Shown here piece after piece: positions 1-6,293 of a stretch of 7,543 bases of DNA. Location: contig CAIYWM010000785.1 in assembly GCA_903929895.1 (NCBI GenBank), forward strand, positions 1 through 7,543. The letters run 5' to 3'. Made by a program: the position numbers and the translations under genes. This DNA comes from an uncultured Alphaproteobacteria bacterium. Lineage in GTDB: Bacteria > Pseudomonadota > Alphaproteobacteria > Reyranellales > Reyranellaceae. The notes below the pieces were generated by a model. It saw only the letters and a list, made by a program, of their open reading frames with translations, was not told the DNA's origin and did not search any database. Position 1 is the first letter of the stretch, and every line of letters starts with the position of its first letter.

Positions 1-11
1 CACGGGGCGAT

Positions 12-88
12 GGGGTCATAGGCCGAGCAAAGCTTATGACCCCTCCGTCGGCGTAAGACGCCGACACCTCCCCAGATGACTGGGGAGG
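12..88. repeat. Three tandem inverted repeats (stem-loops) downstream of the acyl-CoA dehydrogenase operon
   Basis: Three hairpins sit side by side in the gene-free stretch 1-101. Hairpin 1 pairs GGGGTCATA (12-20) with TATGACCCC (35-43); read as plus-strand RNA it extends inward to 12 pairs including one G-U, leaving an 8-base loop. Hairpin 2 pairs GTCGGCG (47-53) with CGCCGAC (59-65) around a 5-base loop. Hairpin 3 pairs CCTCCCCA (67-74) with TGGGGAGG (81-88) around a 6-base loop. The minus-strand dehydrogenase gene stops at 102, so these are the first structures in its 3' region and could end transcription or protect the mRNA 3' end. No T run follows any stem on either strand, so a classical Rho-independent terminator is not supported. 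A REP-like intergenic element is the other possibility. Confidence 0.7.
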
Positions 89-101
89 CGGACTCGCTTC
101 T

Positions 102-1358
102 CTACCGAACCGTATTGCGCGGCACGTCGCGGAACGGCTTGGTCGTGTCGATGCTCGGCTCCTTGGGCATCTTGAGGACGCGCTCGGAGATGATGTTGCG
201 CTGGATCTCGTCGGTGCCGCCGGCAATCGACGTGGCCGGCACCGAGACCAGGATCTCGGCGATCGTGCCGTTCAGCGGGCTGTCGGCGCCAGTCAGCAGG
301 GCGTCGGCGCCCGAGAGCTGGGTGTGGATGCGGGCCGCAGCGCGGGCGATATGGCTCGCGACCAGCTTGCCCAGCGAGCCTTCGGGGCCCTGCGGCTTGC
401 CCTGCTGGGCGGCAGCCCGGGCGCGGCGGGCGGTCCATTCGGCGGCCTTGGACATGGTGAGCAGCCTGGCGATCTCCTGCCGCACCACGGGATCGTCGAG
501 ATGGCCGGTTTCCTTGGCGCGCGACAGGATCAGATCGACCCGGCCCGCGCGCTGCGGATACCACTTGTAGGGCTCCATCGTGGTGGCGATCTCGGCCCGC
601 TCCTCGTCGTAGGCGCGGCCCTTGCGGTCCGACCCCATCGCCCAGGTGCGCAGGCCATCGGCGCCGCGGCGCTCGTGCATCAGCGTCGTCGTCGTCACGG
701 CCCAGCCGTCGCCCACGTTGGCGACGAGGAACTCCGGCTCGACCACGGCGTCGGTCATGAACACCTGGTTGAACGAGGCGTGGCCGTTCATCTGCTTCAG
801 CGGCTGCACGTTCACGCCGGGCTGGTGCATGTCGATGATGAAGTAGGACAGGCCCTTGTGCTTGGTCTGGTCCCAGTCGGTGCGGGCCAGCAGCAGGCCC
901 CAGTGCGCGTGATGGGCCGAGGTCGTCCAGACCTTCTGGCCGTTCACGATCCACTTGTTGCCCTGCATCTCGGCGCGCGTGACGGCGCCCGCCACGTCGG
1001 AGCCGGACCCCGGCTCGCTGAACAGCTGGCACCAGGTATCCTCGCCGGTGAGGATGCGGCGCAGGTACTTCTCCTTATGGAGGTCGGTGCCGTGCGCCAG
1101 GATGGTCGCGGCGGCCAGGGTGCGGATGCCGGCCTTGGCGACGCCGATCGCGCCGATGCGCGCGAATTCCTCGTCGACGACGGGCACGAGGCCGGCCGGG
1201 AGGTCGCGGCCGTACCATTCCTTCGGCCAGCCCGGGACGCCCCAGCCGGAATCGGCCAGCTTGTTGCGCCATTCGACGAGGCCGAGTTCGGGGTTCCAGT
1301 TGGCTTCCAGCCAGGCGCGGACTTCGGCGCGGACGGAGTCTTCGGTCAGTTCGCTCAT
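102..1358 (-). CDS. Acyl-CoA dehydrogenase, subunit with catalytic Glu at the IVD/LCAD position (FadE-like)
   Basis: This 418-residue flavoprotein is predicted to introduce the alpha,beta double bond into an acyl-CoA in the cytoplasm. Visible motifs are FSEPGSGSD (113-121), typical of the flavin and substrate site, followed by VWTTSAHHAHW (143-153). The C-terminal segment where medium-chain enzymes carry the catalytic Glu (Y-E-G-T) reads AGGTDEIQ (379-386), so that Glu is replaced by Gly. A Glu is instead present in LMHERRG (E229), which corresponds to the alternative base position of isovaleryl- and long-chain dehydrogenases. The usual R-x-Q-F-G and Q-x-H-G-G FAD motifs of the C-terminal half are absent (HTQLSGADALLTG, 345-357). 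The neighbouring gene has exactly those motifs, so the two products probably form one heteromeric enzyme. The ATG at 1358 follows AGGAGCAGGAAG and lies 11 bp after the upstream stop, suggesting translational coupling. The true substrate is unknown; steroid side-chain or other bulky acyl-CoAs are a guess from the family type. Confidence 0.92.
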   Translation of the reverse strand: MSELTEDSVRAEVRAWLEANWNPELGLVEWRNKLADSGWGVPGWPKEWYGRDLPAGLVPVVDEEFARIGAIGVAKAGIRTLAAATILAHGTDLHKEKYLRRILTGEDTWCQLFSEPGSGSDVAGAVTRAEMQGNKWIVNGQKVWTTSAHHAHWGLLLARTDWDQTKHKGLSYFIIDMHQPGVNVQPLKQMNGHASFNQVFMTDAVVEPEFLVANVGDGWAVTTTTLMHERRGADGLRTWAMGSDRKGRAYDEERAEIATTMEPYKWYPQRAGRVDLILSRAKETGHLDDPVVRQEIARLLTMSKAAEWTARRARAAAQQGKPQGPEGSLGKLVASHIARAAARIHTQLSGADALLTGADSPLNGTIAEILVSVPATSIAGGTDEIQRNIISERVLKMPKEPSIDTTKPFRDVPRNTVR

Positions 1359-1369
1359 CTTCCTGCTCC

Positions 1370-2500
1370 TCAGGCGGCCCAGTGCTGCATCATCTGCTCG
1401 CGGTGGTGATGGGCATCGCCCAGCAGCACCTCCGAGCTCTTGGCGCGCTTGAACCAGAGATGGGTGTCGTTGTCCCAGGTGAAGCCGATGCCGCCATGGA
1501 TCTGGATGGCATGGACGGCCGTCTGCAGGGCGGCCTCGCTTGCGGCCGCCTTGGCGAGCGACGCGACGGCGACGATGTCCTCGTCGCCCTCGTCGAGCGC
1601 CGCGGCCGCGTAATAGGCCGCAGACTTCGCCAGCTCGACGTCGACCAGCATGTCGGCATGCTTGTGCTTCATCGACTGGAAGGAGGCGATGGGCCGGCCG
1701 AACTGCATGCGCATCTGCGCGTAGGCCAGCGCATCCTCGCGCAGCCGCTCGGCAACGCCGGCCATTTCGTTGGCGAGGCAGACCGAAGCCTCGACCAGGG
1801 TCCGGGCGAAAGGCGCCGCCGCGGCACCGGCTTCGCCCAGCAGGGTCGCCTCGACACCCTTGAAGTCCAGCCGCGCCAGCTTGCGCGTCGGGTCCATCAC
1901 CTTGAGGTTCCGGCGCTCCAGCCCCTTGGCGTCGCCCTTGACGGTGAACAGCGACAGGCCCGCGTCACCCGTAGTGCCGGGCGCACGCGCCAGCACGACG
2001 ATGAGATCGGCGGTGTGGCCATCCAGTACGTAGCTCTTGTGGCCATCGAGCTTCCAGGTGCTGCCCGACGGTGTCGCCGTCATCCTGGTGGATGCGGCGT
2101 CCCAATGGGCAGGATCCTCGACCCAGGCCAGCGTGGCGATCGTGTCGCCCGCGGCGATGCCCGGCAGCAAGGCCTGCTTCTCGGCCTCGCTGCCGGCGTT
2201 CAGGATCGCGCCTGTGGCAAGCACGGCCGTCGAGAAGAACGGCGCGCAGAGCATCGCGCGGCCCATCTCCTCAAGGACGATGCCGAGTTCACCGAATCCG
2301 AAACCCTGTCCGCCATAGGCCTCCGGAATGCGCACTGCGGTCAGGCCGAGTTCGGTGTTGAGCTTGCGCCAGGCGGCGGGCTCGAAGCCGGCGTCGGTTT
2401 CCATCAGGCGCCGCACTTCCTTGGTGGGCGAGCGTTCGGCCAGGAAGCGGCGCAGGCTGGTCCTGAACTCTTCCTGCTCGCTGGAGAAACTGAACTTCAT
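1370..2500 (-). CDS. Acyl-CoA dehydrogenase, partner subunit keeping the C-terminal FAD-binding motifs
   Basis: This 376-residue protein has the full acyl-CoA dehydrogenase fold: N-terminal helical domain (about 1-115), beta domain (about 120-220) and C-terminal helical domain (about 230-376). It keeps RMQFGRPI (264-271) and QIHGGIGFTWDND (333-345), which contact the FAD diphosphate and adenine across the dimer interface. It lacks the FSEPxxGSD motif, having LAWVEDPAHWD (124-134) in its place. The C-terminal catalytic Glu segment is also unrecognisable (KRAKSSEVLLGDAHHHREQM, 351-370). Alone it is therefore unlikely to be active. It is the first gene of a two-gene operon, and its missing parts match those present in the downstream subunit. 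Paired dehydrogenases with one FAD site per heterodimer are known from actinobacterial cholesterol side-chain degradation (ChsE-type FadE pairs). The start is supported by GGGAGGA six bases upstream of ATG 2500. That ribosome binding site lies inside a hairpin. Confidence 0.92.
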   Translation of the reverse strand: MKFSFSSEQEEFRTSLRRFLAERSPTKEVRRLMETDAGFEPAAWRKLNTELGLTAVRIPEAYGGQGFGFGELGIVLEEMGRAMLCAPFFSTAVLATGAILNAGSEAEKQALLPGIAAGDTIATLAWVEDPAHWDAASTRMTATPSGSTWKLDGHKSYVLDGHTADLIVVLARAPGTTGDAGLSLFTVKGDAKGLERRNLKVMDPTRKLARLDFKGVEATLLGEAGAAAAPFARTLVEASVCLANEMAGVAERLREDALAYAQMRMQFGRPIASFQSMKHKHADMLVDVELAKSAAYYAAAALDEGDEDIVAVASLAKAAASEAALQTAVHAIQIHGGIGFTWDNDTHLWFKRAKSSEVLLGDAHHHREQMMQHWAA

Positions 2501-2506
2501 ACAAAA
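2501..2506 (-). promoter_or_regulatory. T run and spacer between hairpin and ATG of the dehydrogenase operon
   Basis: On the minus strand the six bases TTTTGT lie between the hairpin and the start codon at 2500. They serve as spacer between the GGGAGGA ribosome binding site (2507-2513) and the ATG. They also resemble the short U tract of an intrinsic terminator, so one short segment may have both roles. Confidence 0.5.
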
Positions 2507-2539
2507 TCCTCCCGGTGCCGACTTTAGGCACTGGGAGGG
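2507..2539 (-). terminator. Hairpin ending the cellulase transcript and burying the ribosome binding site of the dehydrogenase gene
   Basis: Read on the minus strand, arm CCTCCCAGTGCC pairs with GGCACCGGGAGG. The stem has six pairs, one A-C mismatch and five further pairs, closed by a 7-base loop (TAAAGTC), and ATTTTGT follows directly. It lies about 50 bases after the cellulase stop codon at 2591 and fits an intrinsic terminator for that gene. The 3' arm contains GGGAGGA, the ribosome binding site for the ATG at 2500. A transcript that starts upstream of this arm and reads through would therefore have this site paired and hidden. Read on the plus strand the mismatch becomes a G-U pair but no T run follows, and no plus-strand gene is expected here. 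Termination, translation control, or both are possible. Confidence 0.6.
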
Positions 2540-2590
2540 ATGACCGGAAGCGTCCGTCGAGCGTCGTGGACTGCAGGGCGAGACTCGACC

Positions 2591-5500
2591 TCAGGCGTTC
2601 AGCAGATCGATGTGCACGGTGGACGGATCCTGCGCGCCGGTGGCCACGAAGCCGAAGTTGGTGTCGCCGTCATGGGCGATCGTGCCGTTGTACGAGGCGT
2701 TGCCGATCACGTAGCCGCTCGCATCGTGCGACACGATGACGGCGTTCCAGATGTCGGTGATCTGGTTGGTCGTCCCGATCTTGACCTGCCAGCCGGTGGT
2801 CGCCGTCGCGCCGTCGTTCTCGAGCGTCACGCTGCCGTTGAAGCCCCCAGACCAGGAATTGACGACCGCGAACATGGCCTCGAGGTCGCCCGACTCCGAG
2901 GGCGGCGTCGGGTCGGTGGGAGTCGTGGGCGTGGTGGGCGTCGTCGTCGCCGAGTCGTCGTCGACGATGGTGCCGGTGCCGGTGGCGCGCGTGATCGTGG
3001 CGCCCACGGCGTTGGTCAGCACGACGCCGAAATGCTCGTTGCCCTCGGCCAGCTTGTCCGGCGAGATCTCGATCGTGATCGTCTTGCTCTGCTCGCCGGC
3101 CGCGAAGGTGACGTGGCCGTTGCTGGCGATGAAGTCCGCGGCGCCTGCCTCGCCATAGACGGTCTGGTAGTCGACCGTCACTTCGTGCGTGGCAGCCTCC
3201 GAGAGGGTGAGGACGAAGCTTGCCGTCGGGCCGCTCGACGTGCCGCCATCGCCCGGCGCGTCCTCGTGGAACTGGTACTCGATGGGCGTCAGGTAGCCCA
3301 TCTTCGTCTGGTTCACCGTGTTCCAGTTGTCGTTCAGGATACCGCCGGTGTCGCCCGAGTTGGGGTTCCAGGACCAGAAGGTCCAGCTCGGTCCCTTCTG
3401 TCCCGGCGCGAGATCGGACGTGCCGTCATTGTTGAAGTCGCCGCCCAGGTAGGAGGTGATCGCCTCCAGCCACGGCGCGTCCTTGGGATCGACCAGCTTG
3501 GTGCCGAACTCGCCGATCCACACTGGGGCAATGCCTTCCTTGTAGATGTAACCCCACATCTGGTCGAACTTGGCGGGCAGGTTCGCCGGGAAATCGGCAC
3601 CCTTGAACCAGGGCTGCTCGTAGACCGAGTTGGGATAGTCGTGCGCCGAATAGACCAGCTTGTTGTCGAGCGCGAGGTCGATCGGCCGGTCGCGCACGCC
3701 CATCAGGTTGCCGCCCCACCAGTAGCTCTGACCGTTATAGGTGCCGACGCCCTCGACGAAGACCAGCCAGTTGGCGTTGACGGTGCCGATGGCGTTGCCG
3801 GCCGTTTCGGCCGCCAGCGCCCAGTCGTTGGTGCCGCCGCCGCCCCACGTGCCGTTGTAGGGCTCGTTGTGCAGGTCCGCGCCGATGACCGCCGGATCGT
3901 CGGCATAGCGCGCCGCCAGCATCTTCCAGTCGTTGATCCAGGCCGCCTGCGTGTACTGGCTGTTGTACCAGAGGCCGTTTTCGGACGTGCCGGCGCCGGC
4001 GTTGCTGCGATGATGGTCGAGGATGATCTTGATGCCGATCTCCCCCGCATAGTCGACGATCTTGTCCATGATCTGCAGCGCCGACAGGCCCCGCAGGTCG
4101 GGATTCTTGCCGAAGTCGATGCCGTTGGGTGCCGCGGTCGTGTGCAGCATCTCGCTGGAGAAGGGCATGCGGATGGTGTTGAAGCCCAGATCCACCATCT
4201 GGTCCATCATGTCCTTGTAGCCGCGCGTCCACAGGCCGTGCGGCGCGAAGGTCGACGACTCGAAGCCGAACCAGTTCACGCCGGCGATCTGCACCGAGTG
4301 GCCGGCCGAATCGACGATCTGGTTGCCCGAGGTGCTGAGCCAGCCGGGCGCCGCGCCGCCGCCGGGATTGCCCTCGGTCACCGTCGCGTCGGAGATGCCG
4401 AGCGTGGGCAACGCAGGCGAAGCCACGTCGTCGTTGATGATCGTGCCGATGCCGGTCGCGTCGGCGATGGTAGCGCCGGTCGCACTCGACAGGACGACGC
4501 TGAAGCCTTCATTGGCCTCGACGACCGCATCGCCGATCGTGGCGACCTGGATGACCTTCTGCGTCTCGCCGGCCGCGAAGATGAGAGTGCCGGACTGGGC
4601 GACGTAGTCGGTGCCGGCCACGGCCGTGCCGTTGGCCGTCGCGAACTGTACGGTCACCGGGCCGGTGGCCGCAGAGGACAGGCTTACCGTGAACGTCGTG
4701 TGTCCGGATGCCGCTGCGCTGCCCTCGGCGGACGAAGCGTCGTTTACCGACAGCGAAGGCAACGGGAGGGTGTCATCATTGACGACGGTGCCGTTGGCCA
4801 CGCCGTCATCGATCGTGGCGCCGGTCGGCGATGACAAGGTGAGTCTCAGCGTCTCATTGGCCTCGACCACCGTGTCGCCCTTCACCTGGACATTGACGAC
4901 CTTCGAGGTCTCGCCGGCGGCAAAGGTCAGCGTGCCCGTCTGGGCGACGTAATCCTGACCCGACTTGGCCGAGACGTCGCTGGTGGCGTAGGCGACCGTG
5001 ACCGGTCCGGAAGCAGCGGCGGACAGCGTGACGGTGAAGGCGAGGTTGCTGGTGCCGTTGTTTCCCTCCGTCACCGTGGCGTCAGCGACTGAAATCCGGG
5101 CATCGTCGTTCACGATCGTGCCGGTCGCGGTGCTGTTGGCGATGGTGGCGCCGGTCGGTGACGTGAGGTTGATCTTCACCGTCTCGTTGGCTTCGATCGT
5201 CGTGTCGCCCGTGACCCTGACGTTGATCAGCTTGGAGGTCTCGCCGGGTGCGAAGGTCAGCGTGCCGGTCTGGGCGGTGTAGTCCTGGCCCGCCTTGGCG
5301 GTGCCGTCCGCCGTGCCGTAGGCCACCGTGACCGGGGTGGTGGTGGACTGCGACAGCGTGACAGTGAAGGAGAGGTTGCGGCCTCCGCCATCGCCTTCCT
5401 TCACCGTGGCGTCCGCAATGGCAATCTTCGGAACGATCGCGTCGTCGGTGAGGATCGTGCCGACCGCCGCGCCGTCGGCAATCGTGTCACCGACCGGCGA

Positions 5501-6091
5501 AGAGAGATTCAGCCCGAAGGCTTCATTGAGCTCGACGGTCTTGTCGCCATTGAGTGTGACGCTGATCGTCTTCTGCGTCTCGCCGGCCGCGAAGGTGATC
5601 GTGCCGGACTTGGCGACGTAGTCCTGGCCGGCCGTCGCGGTGCCATTGGCGGTCGCAAAGTTGACCTTCACCGGGCCGGTGGCGGCCTGCGAGAGGCTGA
5701 CCGTGAAGACCATCTGCTTGGTGCCGCTGTTGCCCTCGACGATCGACGCGTCGCCGACCGAGATCGCCGGCAGGACCGGCGGCGGCTCCTCGCCGGCGCC
5801 GTTCAGCGACAGGCCGGTCGCCGTCGTGCCGCCGGTGGCGCCGGGAGTCGCCTGGAAGCCGAAGGTGACGCTGCCGCCGGACGAGACGTCCGCGTTGTAG
5901 GAGGCGTTGCGGAGGACATAGTGGGTGCCGACACGGCTGACGATCTCGGCGCCCCAGATGTTGGTGATGGCGAAGCCGGCATCGAACTCGACGGTCCAGC
6001 CATGAATGCCGGACGAGCCTCCTTCGACGGTCATGTTGCCGATGAAGCCCGAACCCCAGTTGTCTTTGACCGTGTATCGCACCGTCGCCAT
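2591..6091 (-). CDS. Modular endoglucanase: CBM2, Calx-beta repeats, GH5_1-type catalytic domain, CBM2
   Basis: This 1166-residue protein is predicted to hydrolyse internal beta-1,4 bonds of cellulose outside the cell. Domains in order: CBM2 (about 1-98), Calx-beta repeats 1-4 (about 108-217, 222-330, 332-440, 445-555), first strand of Calx-beta 5 (562-577), GH5 (about 582-945), rest of Calx-beta 5 (about 952-1046), TP-rich linker (1047-1068) and CBM2 (1070-1166). GH5 residues seen are R641 in NTIRMPF, LDHHR (691-695), acid/base E743 in HNEP, H817 and Y819, nucleophile E861 in WIGEFG, and FWSWNPNSGDTGGI (905-918). The pattern GVNWFGFE and HGLWTRGY resembles subfamily GH5_1, such as Acidothermus E1. 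The start at ATG 6091 is chosen because GGAGG lies five bases upstream and the CBM2 begins at once. The frame stays open to an ATG at 6388, but those 99 codons show no domain or signal peptide. The mature protein has no cysteine and no Sec signal, which suggests type I secretion or another signal-less route. The gene is transcribed divergently from the sensor kinase gene. Confidence 0.93.
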   Translation of the reverse strand: MATVRYTVKDNWGSGFIGNMTVEGGSSGIHGWTVEFDAGFAITNIWGAEIVSRVGTHYVLRNASYNADVSSGGSVTFGFQATPGATGGTTATGLSLNGAGEEPPPVLPAISVGDASIVEGNSGTKQMVFTVSLSQAATGPVKVNFATANGTATAGQDYVAKSGTITFAAGETQKTISVTLNGDKTVELNEAFGLNLSSPVGDTIADGAAVGTILTDDAIVPKIAIADATVKEGDGGGRNLSFTVTLSQSTTTPVTVAYGTADGTAKAGQDYTAQTGTLTFAPGETSKLINVRVTGDTTIEANETVKINLTSPTGATIANSTATGTIVNDDARISVADATVTEGNNGTSNLAFTVTLSAAASGPVTVAYATSDVSAKSGQDYVAQTGTLTFAAGETSKVVNVQVKGDTVVEANETLRLTLSSPTGATIDDGVANGTVVNDDTLPLPSLSVNDASSAEGSAAASGHTTFTVSLSSAATGPVTVQFATANGTAVAGTDYVAQSGTLIFAAGETQKVIQVATIGDAVVEANEGFSVVLSSATGATIADATGIGTIINDDVASPALPTLGISDATVTEGNPGGGAAPGWLSTSGNQIVDSAGHSVQIAGVNWFGFESSTFAPHGLWTRGYKDMMDQMVDLGFNTIRMPFSSEMLHTTAAPNGIDFGKNPDLRGLSALQIMDKIVDYAGEIGIKIILDHHRSNAGAGTSENGLWYNSQYTQAAWINDWKMLAARYADDPAVIGADLHNEPYNGTWGGGGTNDWALAAETAGNAIGTVNANWLVFVEGVGTYNGQSYWWGGNLMGVRDRPIDLALDNKLVYSAHDYPNSVYEQPWFKGADFPANLPAKFDQMWGYIYKEGIAPVWIGEFGTKLVDPKDAPWLEAITSYLGGDFNNDGTSDLAPGQKGPSWTFWSWNPNSGDTGGILNDNWNTVNQTKMGYLTPIEYQFHEDAPGDGGTSSGPTASFVLTLSEAATHEVTVDYQTVYGEAGAADFIASNGHVTFAAGEQSKTITIEISPDKLAEGNEHFGVVLTNAVGATITRATGTGTIVDDDSATTTPTTPTTPTDPTPPSESGDLEAMFAVVNSWSGGFNGSVTLENDGATATTGWQVKIGTTNQITDIWNAVIVSHDASGYVIGNASYNGTIAHDGDTNFGFVATGAQDPSTVHIDLLNA
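2888..2953 (-). repeat. Low-complexity TP-rich linker coding segment
   Basis: This segment encodes residues 1047-1068 of the cellulase, a flexible linker built from PTTPTTPTDPTPP. The DNA is a short degenerate repeat of ACG/CCC-type codons, seen on the plus strand as runs of GTCGTC and GTGGGCGT. Such Thr-Pro linkers commonly join a catalytic core to a cellulose-binding module. It marks the boundary between Calx-beta 5 and the C-terminal CBM2. Confidence 0.75.
3257..4348 (-). other. GH5 catalytic domain coding segment inserted in the fifth Calx-beta repeat
   Basis: This is the catalytic part of the cellulase (residues about 582-945). It is preceded by PTLGISDATVTEGNPGGG (562-579), the opening strand of a Calx-beta repeat. 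It is followed by GPTASFVLTLSEAATHEVTVDY (954-975), which continues the same repeat from its second strand on. In repeats 1-4 only about five to nine residues separate those two elements. Close to the nucleophile lies DFNNDGTSD (885-893), a DxNxDGxxD pattern typical of calcium-binding loops. Domain edges are estimated by eye. Confidence 0.8.
4427..5770 (-). repeat. Four tandem Calx-beta repeats, about 330 bp each
   Basis: Residues 108-555 of the cellulase form four copies of the Calx-beta motif, a calcium-binding beta-sandwich. Each copy runs from a DATVTEGN-like strand through FTVSLS, a VAYATADGTAxAGQDY block and TGTLTFAAGET to a GTIVNDD end. Copies 2 and 3 are most alike (QTGTLTF, GETSK, EANET, SPTGATI). 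Copies 1 and 4 share FATANGTA and FAAGETQK. At DNA level a 24-base stretch is identical between 4557-4580 (copy 4) and 5571-5594 (copy 1). The copies probably act as calcium-stiffened spacers between the N-terminal binding module and the enzyme. Confidence 0.88.
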
Positions 6092-6293
6092 CGCTACCTC
6101 CACTCCACTGCGTCCATGCAAAGATGCCATCGACATTCGGGCGTTAAATCGGCAGCCCGGGCCCCAGTCGATGAACGCGGCAGGAAACTCGGTGAACGGC
6201 GCTCGCACGCCCTGGAGGGGCAGCGCTTGCCTCTCTGCGCCAAATGCCCAATCTTCCGCCGGATTTCCGCCGCGTCCTCCGGAGTTCACGACC
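6092..6293. promoter_or_regulatory. Divergent intergenic region between cellulase and sensor kinase genes
   Basis: This stretch of about 200 bases separates the two divergent starts and should hold both promoters. On the minus strand GGAGG (6097-6101) is the ribosome binding site for the cellulase ATG at 6091. On the plus strand GGAG (6281-6284) lies nine bases before the TTG at 6294, and AGGAA (6182-6186) lies five bases before a GTG at 6192. An 8-base palindrome GCCCGGGC is at 6155-6162. I could not assign -35 and -10 boxes with confidence on either strand. Confidence 0.5.

Noticed and set aside
324..2527. Long plus-strand open frames opposite the dehydrogenase genes
   Set aside because: They have no recognisable family motifs and lie opposite well-conserved dehydrogenase sequence; they result from absence of stop codons in high-GC DNA.
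2556..2589. Inverted repeat GTCGAG / CTCGAC next to the cellulase stop codon
   Set aside because: Six pairs around a 22-base loop are expected by chance in this base composition, and the hairpin at 2507-2539 is much stronger.
3413..3439. Dockerin domain suggested by DFNNDGTSD
   Set aside because: Only a single loop is present and it lies inside the GH5 domain; a dockerin needs two such loops with flanking helices.
2540..4834. Plus-strand open frame of 764 codons opposite the cellulase
   Set aside because: It is rich in Arg, Val, Asp and Gly with no recognisable domain, and mirrors the codon pattern of the high-GC minus-strand gene. The minus strand encodes clear CBM2, Calx-beta and GH5 domains here.
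4427..5770. Regularly spaced DNA similarity that might suggest a CRISPR or satellite array
   Set aside because: The period of about 330 bp and protein-level conservation show it is the Calx-beta coding repeat, with no short identical repeats and unique spacers.
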